Assembly: GCA_023417065.1 (NCBI GenBank) | Contig: JAEZGH010000049.1 | Span: forward strand, 1 to 64,000 | DNA: 64,000 nucleotides | Direction: 5' to 3' | Source: Bacteroidota bacterium | GTDB lineage: Bacteria > Bacteroidota > Bacteroidia > Cytophagales > Cyclobacteriaceae | Shown here: positions 8,924 to 17,641 of the stretch, in pieces | Layout: every line of letters starts with the position of its first letter | How positions within the stretch are numbered: position 1 is the stretch's first letter | Made by a program: the position numbers and the translations under genes | Notes under the pieces: model-generated | Told to the model about the DNA's origin: nothing | Database searches by the model: none | What the model saw: only the letters and a program-made list of their open reading frames with translations

Positions 8924-9271
8924 GGCCGCAAAATAATGGGAAATACAACATCTGAATTTGCCGCCAGGTTTGAAATTTTGTCATGGTGAAATTAACACTT
9001 TGATATAAAGGACAATAGACGTTGTGGCTTTTCAAAAATCTCAATCATCAGCCAATAATGCCGTTTCCCGTTCAAAAACTCAACTTATTGACGGACCTCC
9101 AATTCTCTCATGTGCTTAATACGGCGGTCGCCGGGCAAGGTCAGTTGCCTGTTTTCATAAACGTCCGGCCGTCAATTCAGCAGTATTGTTGACGTTGTAA
9201 CATAAAGCGATCTTTTGCCCATTTCCACTCCCCGGCGCAGGCTAATTTTAGAATGTTACAAAAGCCTGTTT
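8924..9271. other. Divergent promoter region, no gene seen
   Basis: About 350 bases between two divergently transcribed genes. No frame, repeat or RNA element is evident. An AT-rich TAATTTTA lies about 28 bases before the start at 9272 and could be a weak -7 element. Confidence 0.4.
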
Positions 9272-9694
9272 ATGAAAAGAATTCTCAAGCGACCCGATGG
9301 CGACGAAGTGTTTGCGACAATCACATTTGAAAAGGAAAATAATCTGGTCTGTCTGGACTGGAACGGATACCTGACTGCCGAACTAGTGAAGCGCGGGTCG
9401 GAAGAGTTGCTTAACGTTTTGACGGAGACATCCTGTAACAGAATATTAGTCGATAATCGCAAGGTATCTGGACCCTGGCAGGCCGCAAACCAATGGTACG
9501 AAACCGATTGGAATCCACGTGCCGTGAGAGTAGGCCCTACGCGCATGGCCGTCATCATGTCGGAAGATATCTTTTCGCGGTTTTCTCTTTACAGCGATCC
9601 ACAAACTACGAGAGGTATTCAGATTGCATGTGTTTTTGATGGGGATCAGCCTGCGCGGAAATGGCTGCGGGAGTCCCTGTCAACGGCAGCGTAA
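9272..9694 (+). CDS. STAS/SpoIIAA-like protein
   Basis: Protein of 140 residues from MKRILKRPDG; the open frame extends 19 codons upstream, but that stretch (basic, with a proline-arginine cluster) does not look like part of the fold. The pattern of a strand, the phrase WNGYLTAELVKRGSEELLNVL, then NRILVDNRKVSGPWQAA resembles the STAS/SpoIIAA-like proteins common in Bacteroidota, which carry alpha/beta layers and lack a known ligand. Cytosolic. Convergent to the patatin gene, with stop codons 10 bases apart. Confidence 0.65.
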   Translation: MKRILKRPDGDEVFATITFEKENNLVCLDWNGYLTAELVKRGSEELLNVLTETSCNRILVDNRKVSGPWQAANQWYETDWNPRAVRVGPTRMAVIMSEDIFSRFSLYSDPQTTRGIQIACVFDGDQPARKWLRESLSTAA

Positions 9695-9703
9695 TTTTTT
9701 ATC

Positions 9704-10762
9704 TTAAGCGACAGGAGGGTTTGTCGCGTATAAATGCGTCATCCCGTTTTCTTCAAAATACTTCCGCGCCTGATCATACCCGTGGTCGAGCATTTGTTTC
9801 ATCTGCGAGGGGACGAATTCTAATCCGCCGTCTTCCGACAGTTTATGTGAAGGACGAATAACATGAATCTTCTGTGCAGTCATGCCGGCAAACGGATTTA
9901 TGCTCCTGTCGGCAACGACGTTTTCAAATTCCGTAAGAATACGATCACCAGCACCTGCGTTTTGAAGGCGTTCGCGAAGAATGTTGATCATCCGCGCTCC
10001 GCTGATTTTCAACTGGGGAACCTCAAGATCATAAAACGAAACATCCTTTTGAAAAAGATGGATAGTGCGCTTAAGGACATCCATAAATTTACCGAACTGG
10101 GCGCCCTTGTCCATAGGATCCGGAAGTAGCGTGTTGTTGTCAATCACCCACACCTCCGTAGCTCCGCCTTCAAGAGCCACGTTCACAGGTATCATTTCCT
10201 TGACACCTCCATCGACACACATGTCCCGCGATTCAGCGGGGTTGACGATGATGGGCGGTGTAAAGACAGGCTGATTTGCGGATGCCATGATCGACCATTG
10301 AAGGTCCTCAAGACTTTTGATGCGCCTCACCTCATAATAAGGATGGTTTCGAAACACATCAACATCGCGAATGCTATAGTGAATAACCCTTCCTGACTGA
10401 AGGCTGACTGAACAGTTGAAATAGTCCATCTGCGAGGATACGATCTGGTTATACACATTGCCGGTGACGTACTTCCGGACTAGTTTGAGGAGCGGTTCTG
10501 TATTGAACAGGTGGTTCTCCTGTCGTACCTGAGTTACAACGTTGCCTTTTTTCAGTATATCACTCGTTGTGATCGTCGTGTAAATTGTTTCAAGCAGATC
10601 AAACTGCCGTGTTGCAGCCAGTGGAGATATCAATGCCCCGGTACTCGTTCCACTGATCAGATTGAACGCCACAGTCGTGTGACGATGCATAAATTTCAAC
10701 ACGCCTACAGCAAAAGCACCTTTCGCTCCGCCGCCACTGATGACTAGTGCAACTTTTGTCAT
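9704..10762 (-). CDS. Patatin-like phospholipase
   Basis: Protein of 352 residues with the patatin fold from the N-terminus: glycine-rich oxyanion motif SGGGAKGAF (9-17), nucleophile elbow GTSTG (38-42, Ser40) and catalytic Asp in VDGG (184-186). Patatins are Ser-Asp dyad lipid acyl hydrolases. No signal peptide or barrel domain, so a cytosolic or peripheral membrane enzyme. Its start overlaps the stop of the preceding barrel-like gene by 4 bases, so the two are translationally coupled. The C-terminal part (about 255-352) is helical. Confidence 0.9.
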   Translation of the reverse strand: MTKVALVISGGGAKGAFAVGVLKFMHRHTTVAFNLISGTSTGALISPLAATRQFDLLETIYTTITTSDILKKGNVVTQVRQENHLFNTEPLLKLVRKYVTGNVYNQIVSSQMDYFNCSVSLQSGRVIHYSIRDVDVFRNHPYYEVRRIKSLEDLQWSIMASANQPVFTPPIIVNPAESRDMCVDGGVKEMIPVNVALEGGATEVWVIDNNTLLPDPMDKGAQFGKFMDVLKRTIHLFQKDVSFYDLEVPQLKISGARMINILRERLQNAGAGDRILTEFENVVADRSINPFAGMTAQKIHVIRPSHKLSEDGGLEFVPSQMKQMLDHGYDQARKYFEENGMTHLYATNPPVA

Positions 10763-11298
10763 GGTTCAGGGTGGTAATGTGGTGAATTCGCGTTTCGCGC
10801 TTTTCGCGGATAAAGCATTACGCCAAGGCTGAGCATCGACCAGACCTGTTTGTGGTCTGTGTGATACATGTTTCGGAAGGAAACGATAACAAGCTGGCCG
10901 ACTTCAGTGCCGAGACCTCCGCCAACGAGAAAGCTATCTTGTGTATACCATGCTTCCGCCGTGAGGTGAATATTGTAGAGCGATCCCAGGTCACTGAAAT
11001 CGCCGGTGTGTATACGATAACTGGTCTTTAATCCTAACAGGAAATTCAGCTCATGTCCGGGATAAATTATTCCTACCATAGGAGCCACCCGGAACCAGCT
11101 CCCCGGGAGGGTGAAATTCGCGGAGTACTGCAGTGAGTTGAAGTAAGGCCGGGTGTTTTTGTATTGCCAAACGTCCTGTGCACCAATACCAAATTCGATA
11201 CTGTGCGACAGCCCGGCTGGAAATTCGGTTTCGTCACTCTGGGAGTAAACGGTAAGCGTTATGCTGAATAGCAGGATGCTGATGCAGAACGGTTTCAT
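10759..11298 (-). CDS. Secreted outer-membrane barrel-like protein
   Basis: Protein of 179 residues from MKPFCIS; the open frame extends 20 codons up, but the signal peptide (MKPFCISILLFSITLTVYSQ) fixes the start. The mature part shows alternating hydrophobic strands ending in aromatic residues (SIEFGIGAQDVWQY, AEAWYTQDSFLVGGGLGTEV, WSMLSLGVMLYP), as in small beta-barrels. No family recognised. It shares a transcript with the patatin gene (4-base overlap), which suggests a joint envelope-lipid role, but this is inference. Confidence 0.7.
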   Translation of the reverse strand: MKPFCISILLFSITLTVYSQSDETEFPAGLSHSIEFGIGAQDVWQYKNTRPYFNSLQYSANFTLPGSWFRVAPMVGIIYPGHELNFLLGLKTSYRIHTGDFSDLGSLYNIHLTAEAWYTQDSFLVGGGLGTEVGQLVIVSFRNMYHTDHKQVWSMLSLGVMLYPRKARNANSPHYHPEP

Positions 11299-11392
11299 AG
11301 GATTTAGCGGATGCGAGCCTTCTCCAAGATACACATTTGCACGATTGCCGGCACCCATTGACGTCTTATATTCCTCACCTGCGAAAGAATGT

Positions 11393-11400
11393 TATCTTTG
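11393..11400 (+). promoter_or_regulatory. Bacteroidota -7 element TATCTTTG before the PhnA-like gene
   Basis: TATCTTTG ends 8 bases before the ATG at 11409. It matches the TAnnTTTG element of the Bacteroidota housekeeping sigma factor. No good TTG -33 element is seen at the usual distance. A start of transcription 5-7 bases downstream would leave a leader of only a few bases. Confidence 0.55.
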
Positions 11401-11408
11401 CGCGCAAG

Positions 11409-11996
11409 ATGAGTATCGAAGAACAACTACGCGAGCGTAGCGACTCCTCATGCGAGTTATGTGGGGAGAAGCAGAATTTGATGGTTTATACTGTTCCACC
11501 AGGGCCGGACGATGCCGACCACAGCGTGCTGACTTGTGCCACGTGTTTTGAACAGTTGAATAACCCTGAACACCTTGAGCCCAACCATTGGCGCTGCCTT
11601 AACACCAGTATGTGGAGTGAGGTTACTGCAGTGAAGGTGGTAGCGTGGCGCGTGCTGAATCAGTTGAAAAGCGAAGGCTGGCCTCAGGATCTGCTCGACA
11701 TGCTTTACATGGAAGATGACGCCCTTGCCTGGGCAAAAGCTAATCCCCTTATCGAAGATGAAACGGCATCTGAAGATCAGGTCATTCACAAAGACAGCAA
11801 TGGAAACGTCCTTCAGGCCGGAGATACCGTTGTGTTGATCAAAGATCTGGATGTCAAAGGAGCTGGCTTCACAGCAAAACGCGGTACGGCGGTCAGGGGA
11901 ATTTCCCTCGTGGAAGGCAACGCCGGCCAGATTGAAGGTCGGGTCAATGGCCAGCAGATTGTTATCCTCACGCAGTATGTGAAGAAATCAAACTGA
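11409..11996 (+). CDS. PhnA/YjdM-domain protein
   Basis: Protein of 195 residues. The N-terminus has a zinc-ribbon (CxxC at 15/18 and at 43/46). The C-terminal 70 residues (IHKDSNGNVLQAGDTVVLIK, DLDVKGAGF, KRGTAVRGISL, then QIVILTQYVKK) are a typical PhnA-domain SH3-like fold. Despite the name, YjdM/PhnA is not shown to act in alkylphosphonate breakdown; the function is unknown. The middle helical segment (60-115) is longer than in E. coli YjdM and typical of Bacteroidota versions. Start chosen at MSIEEQ because of the -7 element just upstream. Confidence 0.88.
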   Translation: MSIEEQLRERSDSSCELCGEKQNLMVYTVPPGPDDADHSVLTCATCFEQLNNPEHLEPNHWRCLNTSMWSEVTAVKVVAWRVLNQLKSEGWPQDLLDMLYMEDDALAWAKANPLIEDETASEDQVIHKDSNGNVLQAGDTVVLIKDLDVKGAGFTAKRGTAVRGISLVEGNAGQIEGRVNGQQIVILTQYVKKSN

Positions 11997-12006
11997 TACT
12001 GTTTCA

Positions 12007-12951
12007 CTACTTCTCACTGACAAGCACTTCTTTCAGAAACATTAGCACGGCTGAAACGGTGGGCTCAAACCATGGGTTCAATAACCAGAATGAATGCGGC
12101 GCATCGTCGAACATCTGTGTTTTTGATTTGATACCGGCCGCGTCCAGAATGCGAATGTAGTCCTGTCTCCCTGCGAGAAACCGCGGATACTTGCTTCCGA
12201 GGAACAAGGTTGGCGGTGTGGTTTCATCTGCGTGCGTCAGCGCGGAAGCTTCAATCCAACGGTGGGGCACCTCTTCATACGTTCCCCCCAGCCATTGGGC
12301 GGCCATCGTTCCTTCCTGGCTGTCGGGATGTTTGAAAGCCAGGATTCCATCGACGTCGATGATGGCAGCGAGAGGCAAATGGTGTGGATTGCGTTTGTGA
12401 AACGTGGTTCCGGCAAGTGCAGCCAGCTGACCTCCGGCAGAACACCCAAGTATTACAATCCGTGTTGTGTCCAGCTTGTAGGTGGTGGCATTGGCGTAGA
12501 GCCATTCTATCGCCGTGTAAAGATCATGCAGGGCTGCAGGGTAGGTTGCTTCTGTTGATAATCTGTATTCGGGTGCCATCACCAGGAAATCGGCGTTGGC
12601 AAACTCCTGAGCCATCGGTGTCATCAGCGATTTATCTCCGGTGCGCCATCCACCTCCGTGCACCATCACAATAACAGGGCGCAACGGGGCGGCTGGATGC
12701 TGTTTGAAGAATAAGTCGGCTTTGAGGAATCTTCCTGAAACTTCTGAATAGGGGATGTCTTTTTCTTCGGTAATCCCGGCAACCGGCTCCGGGTATACTG
12801 CGCTGATCTCCATGTCGGGATGCGCCTTCTTTGCTTTGAGCAACGTACTGTGAAGTGTGTAAGACGTATCGCGTTGTACCGGGTTCTGCTGCGCAATGCA
12901 GGGCGTTGTGATGATGGCGATAATTGCTGGAAGAAGCGCAGGTAGTTTCAT
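12007..12951 (-). CDS. Secreted alpha/beta-hydrolase (BD-FAE/acetyl-esterase type)
   Basis: Protein of 314 residues from MKLPALLP, which begins a signal peptide ending near Ala20; an AT-rich TATCTTAG lies upstream on the minus strand at 12968-12975. The longer upstream frame (50 more codons, rich in Cys and Arg) is noise. The oxyanion motif HGGG is at 98-101, nucleophile Ser171 in GCSAGG, and a late DDAPHSFW supplies the catalytic His. This is the esterase family that deacylates plant polysaccharides or short acyl esters. It runs in the same direction as the membrane-hydrolase gene 64 bases upstream. Confidence 0.87.
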   Translation of the reverse strand: MKLPALLPAIIAIITTPCIAQQNPVQRDTSYTLHSTLLKAKKAHPDMEISAVYPEPVAGITEEKDIPYSEVSGRFLKADLFFKQHPAAPLRPVIVMVHGGGWRTGDKSLMTPMAQEFANADFLVMAPEYRLSTEATYPAALHDLYTAIEWLYANATTYKLDTTRIVILGCSAGGQLAALAGTTFHKRNPHHLPLAAIIDVDGILAFKHPDSQEGTMAAQWLGGTYEEVPHRWIEASALTHADETTPPTLFLGSKYPRFLAGRQDYIRILDAAGIKSKTQMFDDAPHSFWLLNPWFEPTVSAVLMFLKEVLVSEK

Positions 12952-13015
12952 GTTCCGTGGAATGCAACTAAGATAGCAACAAATCCGCTTCGTTGTGCAG
13001 TTGATGCTTTGCTTC

Positions 13016-14458
13016 TTATTCCATTGCGTGCGTTTCCTGCAGCGTAATTTCGGAATCGTTTTCCTTGTGCAGGCGCTGCGCGAAAAGCCAGTCAAGCACA
13101 CCGTCGGTCTGCATCACGTCGTCCCAGATGCCATGCGCGCGATTGGGAAACTCCGTGTAGCGCGGTGTCCCACCCGCCTTTTCGATTTCGTGTATCAAGT
13201 CACGCGACTGCCCGACGGGTACGTTCTTGTCTTTAGCTCCATGAAACGCCCATACCCCGGAGTGCGCAATCCGGGAGGCAAGTGCAGGATTACCTCCACC
13301 AGACACCGGGATACCGGCTGCAAACAAATCGGGGCGGGAATACATGAAATGCCAGGTGCCGTATCCGCCGAGCGAGATGCCTGAAACGTAGATGCGGTTT
13401 CGGTCGATCTGAGGAAACTCGCTGAGCAAGGCTTCAATAGCTTCGAATACGGGCGTGTCAACATTCGTGTAAAAAGGAACTCCGCCCCAGCCGTGCCCTA
13501 CCTTGGCATAGGGAACGAACAGAAATGATGGATACGCTTTTCTGTTGGTATCACTTAACAACCATTGGGCTATTGGCGCGCCGAAAATACCCTCGCCATA
13601 GGGGAGACAAACGACCATCGGGTAGGTTTTGTCAGGATCAAAGTCTGATGGCTTTGCGAGCTGGAACGTCAGCTGGCCTTCGTTCTCGGTTCCGACGGTT
13701 CGCTTTTCAAAATCTTTCTCCCACGCAGTAACGCGTTTGGCGAGTTCTTTATCCCATTTGAGTTTGGCCACTCCTTCCATAGCAAGTACCATTCCGCTGA
13801 TGATAACCGCAAGGGTACCTAAAAATGTAACTACACGTGCTACCCCATTCGCCGGGCTCTCATGCAGGGATTCGTATTCTTCGACCGATTTGATCTCCTT
13901 CCTGAAGTTCAGAATCAGAACCAATGGAATAAGATTTCCAAACATCCCTACCATAACGAGTCCTTGCTGTACCCGCATCTGCGAAACAAGGTCAGGAAGT
14001 TTTGTGCCGTACAGAAAGGCCATCCCTGTCACCATCGAAAGAGCGATCGTAAGAATCCCTGCCAGTTTTAACCAGTTCCTTTCAGATGCCCTGGAGAAAA
14101 CCAGCGTCGAACCGTAGACGACACCGGCAACCAATGTCAGAATGAGTGCGGGAATGAGCAGCGGACTCAGTTGTTTTGTCCATATCATCTGCAGGTTTAC
14201 CAGCAAGTAGATTAACGAAGTGACGGCCGCAGCAAGACCACCGTAGAAGGCAATCCGGAATTCCTTGCGCCAGTAATACCATAAAAGCATACAGGCGATG
14301 CCTGTGGTAATCAGAAGTTGTGCAACTACCCATACAGCAATGGATGGCAGCTCTGCGAGATGTTTGCCCAGGGAAAGCTGCATAAATCCATGGAAAAGTC
14401 CTGCTGCAATAGAAACGGCAAGAAAAAAGATTGTCGTCGAATAGAAGGGTTTATCCAT
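13016..14458 (-). CDS. Membrane protein with C-terminal esterase/peptidase domain
   Basis: Protein of 480 residues. About six membrane helices occupy residues 6-230. The C-terminal 240 residues form an alpha/beta-hydrolase of the PHB-depolymerase/prolyl-oligopeptidase type: nucleophile Ser362 in GISLGGYGTW and a His in NRAHGIW, with an extended HGAKDKNVP segment for the acid. The fusion of a membrane anchor to this hydrolase is unusual compared with the secreted enzymes; the hydrolase could lie in the periplasm or cytosol. Substrate unknown. Confidence 0.83.
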   Translation of the reverse strand: MDKPFYSTTIFFLAVSIAAGLFHGFMQLSLGKHLAELPSIAVWVVAQLLITTGIACMLLWYYWRKEFRIAFYGGLAAAVTSLIYLLVNLQMIWTKQLSPLLIPALILTLVAGVVYGSTLVFSRASERNWLKLAGILTIALSMVTGMAFLYGTKLPDLVSQMRVQQGLVMVGMFGNLIPLVLILNFRKEIKSVEEYESLHESPANGVARVVTFLGTLAVIISGMVLAMEGVAKLKWDKELAKRVTAWEKDFEKRTVGTENEGQLTFQLAKPSDFDPDKTYPMVVCLPYGEGIFGAPIAQWLLSDTNRKAYPSFLFVPYAKVGHGWGGVPFYTNVDTPVFEAIEALLSEFPQIDRNRIYVSGISLGGYGTWHFMYSRPDLFAAGIPVSGGGNPALASRIAHSGVWAFHGAKDKNVPVGQSRDLIHEIEKAGGTPRYTEFPNRAHGIWDDVMQTDGVLDWLFAQRLHKENDSEITLQETHAME

Positions 14459-14503
14459 ACTCTAATGTTTGACAAATTGATAAACCCGACCAAAGAGTAA
14501 GCG

Positions 14504-14656
14504 TTAAGCTACGTGCGATCTTACTATGATCGCGCCAACAACAAAGGCGAATACCGCTACCGTGAGAATAATTATGGCTAATGGGTTCAATTGGTGTCCA
14601 CCCTTCTTTCGGAATAATAACAGTCCTGACAGTATGTCAACGAGGAATGTCCACAT
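14504..14656 (-). CDS. 50-residue membrane peptide with its own promoter
   Basis: An ATG-to-TAA frame of 50 codons: a first hydrophobic stretch (about 3-15, TFLVDILSGLLLF), a basic loop RKKGGHQ, and a strong membrane helix (about 25-45, PLAIIILTVAVFAFVVGAII) ending RSHVA. A perfect TATCTTTG lies 4 bases before the ATG, on the same strand, which is what makes the gene believable. It is too short for usual gene callers. Function unknown; the location between an OmpA-type gene and a membrane hydrolase fits an envelope role. Confidence 0.6.
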   Translation of the reverse strand: MWTFLVDILSGLLLFRKKGGHQLNPLAIIILTVAVFAFVVGAIIVRSHVA

Positions 14657-14660
14657 CTGT

Positions 14661-14668
14661 CAAAGATA
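14661..14668 (-). promoter_or_regulatory. -7 element TATCTTTG before the 50-residue peptide gene
   Basis: On the minus strand TATCTTTG is followed by ACAG and the ATG at 14656. A GTTA stands in for TTG about 18 bases upstream. If used, the transcript would start at or within one or two bases of the start codon. Confidence 0.55.
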
Positions 14669-14746
14669 GCAGAAAACGCGAGGTAACCACTAAGCCGGCA
14701 TTGTTTTTTCACCAGCCGGCTCCAGGTATTTGTTGTTATGACTGAA

Positions 14747-16777
14747 TCAAAGGGTAATAATCCTGAACTCAACCCTGCGGTTTAGTTCGCGCCCGCTTTC
14801 CTCGTCGTCATTCGAGACCCGCGGCTTCTTCTCACCGTATCCAACTGCGGTCACTCTTCCCTTATCGATACCTTTAGATACGATGAATTTCAACACCGCG
14901 TTGGCACGTTGTTCAGAAAGGTTCTGATTGAACTCATCAGATCCAATGTTGTCGGTATGTCCGCCAACTTCAATGACCATCACAGGACGTGCCCTCATTA
15001 GTTCAACTACGCGTTCAAGTTCAGGGAATGCTTCAGGTTTGAGTTCCGCCTTTGCAAAGTCAAACAATATTGTGTTAAGCCTGACGATAGCTTCTTTTTC
15101 AATAGGAACAACCTCAATCTCGCGCAGGACGAAATTGGCGTCGATCTTTTTGTCAGCAGAAAGATCGCGCAGGTCGAGGGTCCTGCTTTCACTTACATAG
15201 CCCGCGGCTTCGGCGCGTATGGCGTATAACTCGCCGCCGGGAAGATTAATTTCATAGTCGCCTTTATCCGGCTCCGATTGCGTGATGCCAAGATCCGTTC
15301 CGTCGGGAAGTCTTTGGTAAACTACCTTTGCTGCAAGTGGCTTGCCGGTCTTCGAATCCACCAGTCTTCCAGTAACCGTAATCCAGGGCTCAGGGGATCG
15401 TAACACTGGCAGACTGACCCGGAAGATGTCGGTGTTGTTTTCACTGACGCCACGGGAGAAGTAAGCGTAATCACTCTTCAGGGGGATGTTGAAGAAAAGA
15501 TCCTCCAGCGGCGTGTTGATAGTGGGACCGAGGTTCTCAGGTTCGGACCAGTTTGTCCATGTGTCGTCGAGACGTCTTGATACATAAATATCGCTTCCGC
15601 CGAATCCGCTGAAACCCTTGGATGAAAAGTAGAGGGTTTTGTCGTCAATGGCTACAAATGGCGACGACTCTTCTGCAATAGTATTGATTACATTTCCCAT
15701 ATGCAGAGGTTTTGTCCATGTACTGTCGGGCAGCATAAAGCTCACATAAAGATCACGGTCCCCTCGGGTGTCCTCGCGTTGTACCGACATCACCAGCGTC
15801 TTGCGGTTGTTGGCGAGAAAGTAATTGGCCTTGTCGCTGTAGTTGTAGTCGTCGGTGATTTTTAGTCCGACAGGTTTTGTCCATTGATCGCCCACCTTGG
15901 TGGAAATCGATACGCCGGCTTCCATTTTCTTTTTGCCGTCGACGTATTTGTTGCCGAGGATCATGACGACTGATTTACCGTCTGGAGTCGTGCTGATGGC
16001 GTTGATGAAGTTAGGAGACTTGTTGTTAAACTGTGAACCCATGTTCTTTGCCAGGGTCCAGTTTCCGTCGTCGTCAAGTTCAGAATACCAGATGTCTTCC
16101 TTGTCTTTGACACCGCCTACATTGCCCGGGTGATTCTGGCGACCGAAATAAAGCGTTTTTCCGTCCGGGGAGAGCAGCGGATTGAGCTCATTGTACTCGC
16201 TGTTCACATTGCTATCGAGGGCTTCGACACGTACCCCCGACCGCGCAAGTGCTGCCAGCGGGATTTCTGCAATTACCGGGTATGGTGAATCAGTAATGGC
16301 GACAGCGTCGATGCTGAAGTAGTCGGGCAGCGCAGCACCGTCGAACTCAAGTTTTACTGCAACGACTTTGTAGGATGTGGGTTCGATAAATATGTTCAGC
16401 ATCCTGCTCTTCTGCGGGTTTGCCTGCGGGTTGAGCGTCATCACTTCATGCTCACCTCCGTTTTCGTCGTACACATAAACCTTGTACAGCGCACCCGGGT
16501 TATACGATTCCGCTACCGCGATCTGCCGGATATTCATGGCGTTGCGAAAACCAAGTTTGAGAAATTCTTTCCGGCGGGGTTTGTCAGGCATCCACGCACT
16601 TGGGTTTTGTCCACCCGCGGGCAGCACGTTAGGTTTGCCAAGTGCCTGCTCTGCCGAATACTGGCCGGGAGTAATCTGGGAGGAAAATTCGAGAACCTTG
16701 TCGGCCCATTGTAAGGTTTGAGTATAGCCCGTAACAGCTGCAGCCGATACAAGTATCAGGAGGGCAAGTCTTTTCAT
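14747..16777 (-). CDS. OmpA-family protein with PD40 repeats
   Basis: Protein of 676 residues with a signal peptide (cleaved near 19). An N-terminal discoidin-like region (25-165) is followed by WD40-like PD40 beta-propeller repeats (about 190-450; GKTLYFGRQNHPG, KTLYFSSKGFSGFGG), a carboxypeptidase-regulatory-like beta-sandwich (about 460-550) and a C-terminal OmpA peptidoglycan-binding domain (about 565-676; EVGGHTDNIGSDEFNQNLSE, GYGEKKP, NRRVEF). It links the outer membrane to peptidoglycan; similar proteins accompany type 9 secretion and gliding components in Bacteroidota, but none is adjacent here. Confidence 0.92.
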   Translation of the reverse strand: MKRLALLILVSAAAVTGYTQTLQWADKVLEFSSQITPGQYSAEQALGKPNVLPAGGQNPSAWMPDKPRRKEFLKLGFRNAMNIRQIAVAESYNPGALYKVYVYDENGGEHEVMTLNPQANPQKSRMLNIFIEPTSYKVVAVKLEFDGAALPDYFSIDAVAITDSPYPVIAEIPLAALARSGVRVEALDSNVNSEYNELNPLLSPDGKTLYFGRQNHPGNVGGVKDKEDIWYSELDDDGNWTLAKNMGSQFNNKSPNFINAISTTPDGKSVVMILGNKYVDGKKKMEAGVSISTKVGDQWTKPVGLKITDDYNYSDKANYFLANNRKTLVMSVQREDTRGDRDLYVSFMLPDSTWTKPLHMGNVINTIAEESSPFVAIDDKTLYFSSKGFSGFGGSDIYVSRRLDDTWTNWSEPENLGPTINTPLEDLFFNIPLKSDYAYFSRGVSENNTDIFRVSLPVLRSPEPWITVTGRLVDSKTGKPLAAKVVYQRLPDGTDLGITQSEPDKGDYEINLPGGELYAIRAEAAGYVSESRTLDLRDLSADKKIDANFVLREIEVVPIEKEAIVRLNTILFDFAKAELKPEAFPELERVVELMRARPVMVIEVGGHTDNIGSDEFNQNLSEQRANAVLKFIVSKGIDKGRVTAVGYGEKKPRVSNDDEESGRELNRRVEFRIITL

Positions 16778-16870
16778 TTAGTGTAGGTTAGGTAGACGTA
16801 AATTTAAGCGGAAGACAGGAGATTTTTGCCGGATTGCTTAACTATGTATATGTTCACCTGAAGACGCGCT

Positions 16871-16878
16871 TATCTTTG
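16871..16878 (+). promoter_or_regulatory. -7 element TATCTTTG before the glycosylase gene
   Basis: TATCTTTG lies 38 bases before the ATG at 16917, giving a leader of about 32 bases. No clear TTG -33 element. Confidence 0.5.
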
Positions 16879-16916
16879 TCAGAACCGAATTCCGATAGTT
16901 CATCATAATCGTTACC

Positions 16917-17525
16917 ATGAAGCACCTTCTAGTACTAGGTCAGGATCCAAAGTTGGCGCCGATTCTTGAGGTCATCACGCCCTATCGCCCGAAGAAGGAG
17001 CGGGACATTTACTTCCGCCTGATGCGTGCGATCTCCGGTCAACAGCTTTCAGTAAAGGCAGCAGCTACTATCTGGGAAAGGTTTGTAGATCTTTTTCCTG
17101 ATCGGTATCCTCATCCAACTTTGGTGCTTGCCATTGATACGGAGCGGATGCGTCAGGCCGGATTGTCCTATCAGAAAGCCAGCTACATCAAAGCTATCGC
17201 AGCCTTTGCCCTTGAGCACGACATCACGTATGAACGCCTCAGCAAGATGTCGGATGAGGAGATTATCGCTTACCTTACCAGCATTCGCGGCGTTGGGCGA
17301 TGGACGGTTGAAATGATCCTGATGTTTGCCCTTGGACGGAAGGATGTATTCCCTGCTGACGACCTGGGCATCATAAACGCTATGCGAAGCCTGTACAAAC
17401 TTCGCGTAACCGGAAAAGCTTTGCGTGAAAGGTGTATTCGTATATCAGAAAAATGGCGCCCTTACCGAAGTTACGCGTGCTTCTATCTCTGGCCATACAA
17501 GGATTCGCTTCGGATTCCAGGGTGA
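16917..17525 (+). CDS. DNA-3-methyladenine glycosylase (AlkA/HhH-GPD family)
   Basis: Protein of 202 residues, the size of single-domain HhH-GPD enzymes without the N-terminal AlkA domain. Seen: SGQQLSVKAA (40-49), the helix-hairpin-helix loop SIRGVGRWTVEMIL (122-135), and catalytic Asp149 in FPADDLG. It removes alkylated bases in base-excision repair. No Fe-S cluster Cys at the C-terminus. The gene has its own -7 element and is followed by the MTHFR-like gene. Confidence 0.92.
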   Translation: MKHLLVLGQDPKLAPILEVITPYRPKKERDIYFRLMRAISGQQLSVKAAATIWERFVDLFPDRYPHPTLVLAIDTERMRQAGLSYQKASYIKAIAAFALEHDITYERLSKMSDEEIIAYLTSIRGVGRWTVEMILMFALGRKDVFPADDLGIINAMRSLYKLRVTGKALRERCIRISEKWRPYRSYACFYLWPYKDSLRIPG

Positions 17526-17629
17526 GGGTCGCAGGGACGTTAAGTCAAGGATGTAAAAGACGAACTATTGTTAGCCTCTGTTATGTGATGTCCCATTGAC
17601 TAGGCTTTTTTATTTCGTAATTGCTCACC

Positions 17630-17637
17630 TATCTTTG
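17630..17637 (+). promoter_or_regulatory. -7 element TATCTTTG, 4 bases before the MTHFR-like start codon
   Basis: TATCTTTG ends 4 bases before ATG 17642. With transcription starting 5-7 bases after the element, the mRNA would be leaderless or would start just inside the frame, in which case a downstream start codon would be used. Confidence 0.5.
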
Positions 17638-17641
17638 TTAA

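Noticed and set aside
13629..14117. 162-codon plus frame opposite the membrane hydrolase
   Set aside because: Shadow of the transmembrane part; no independent signal.
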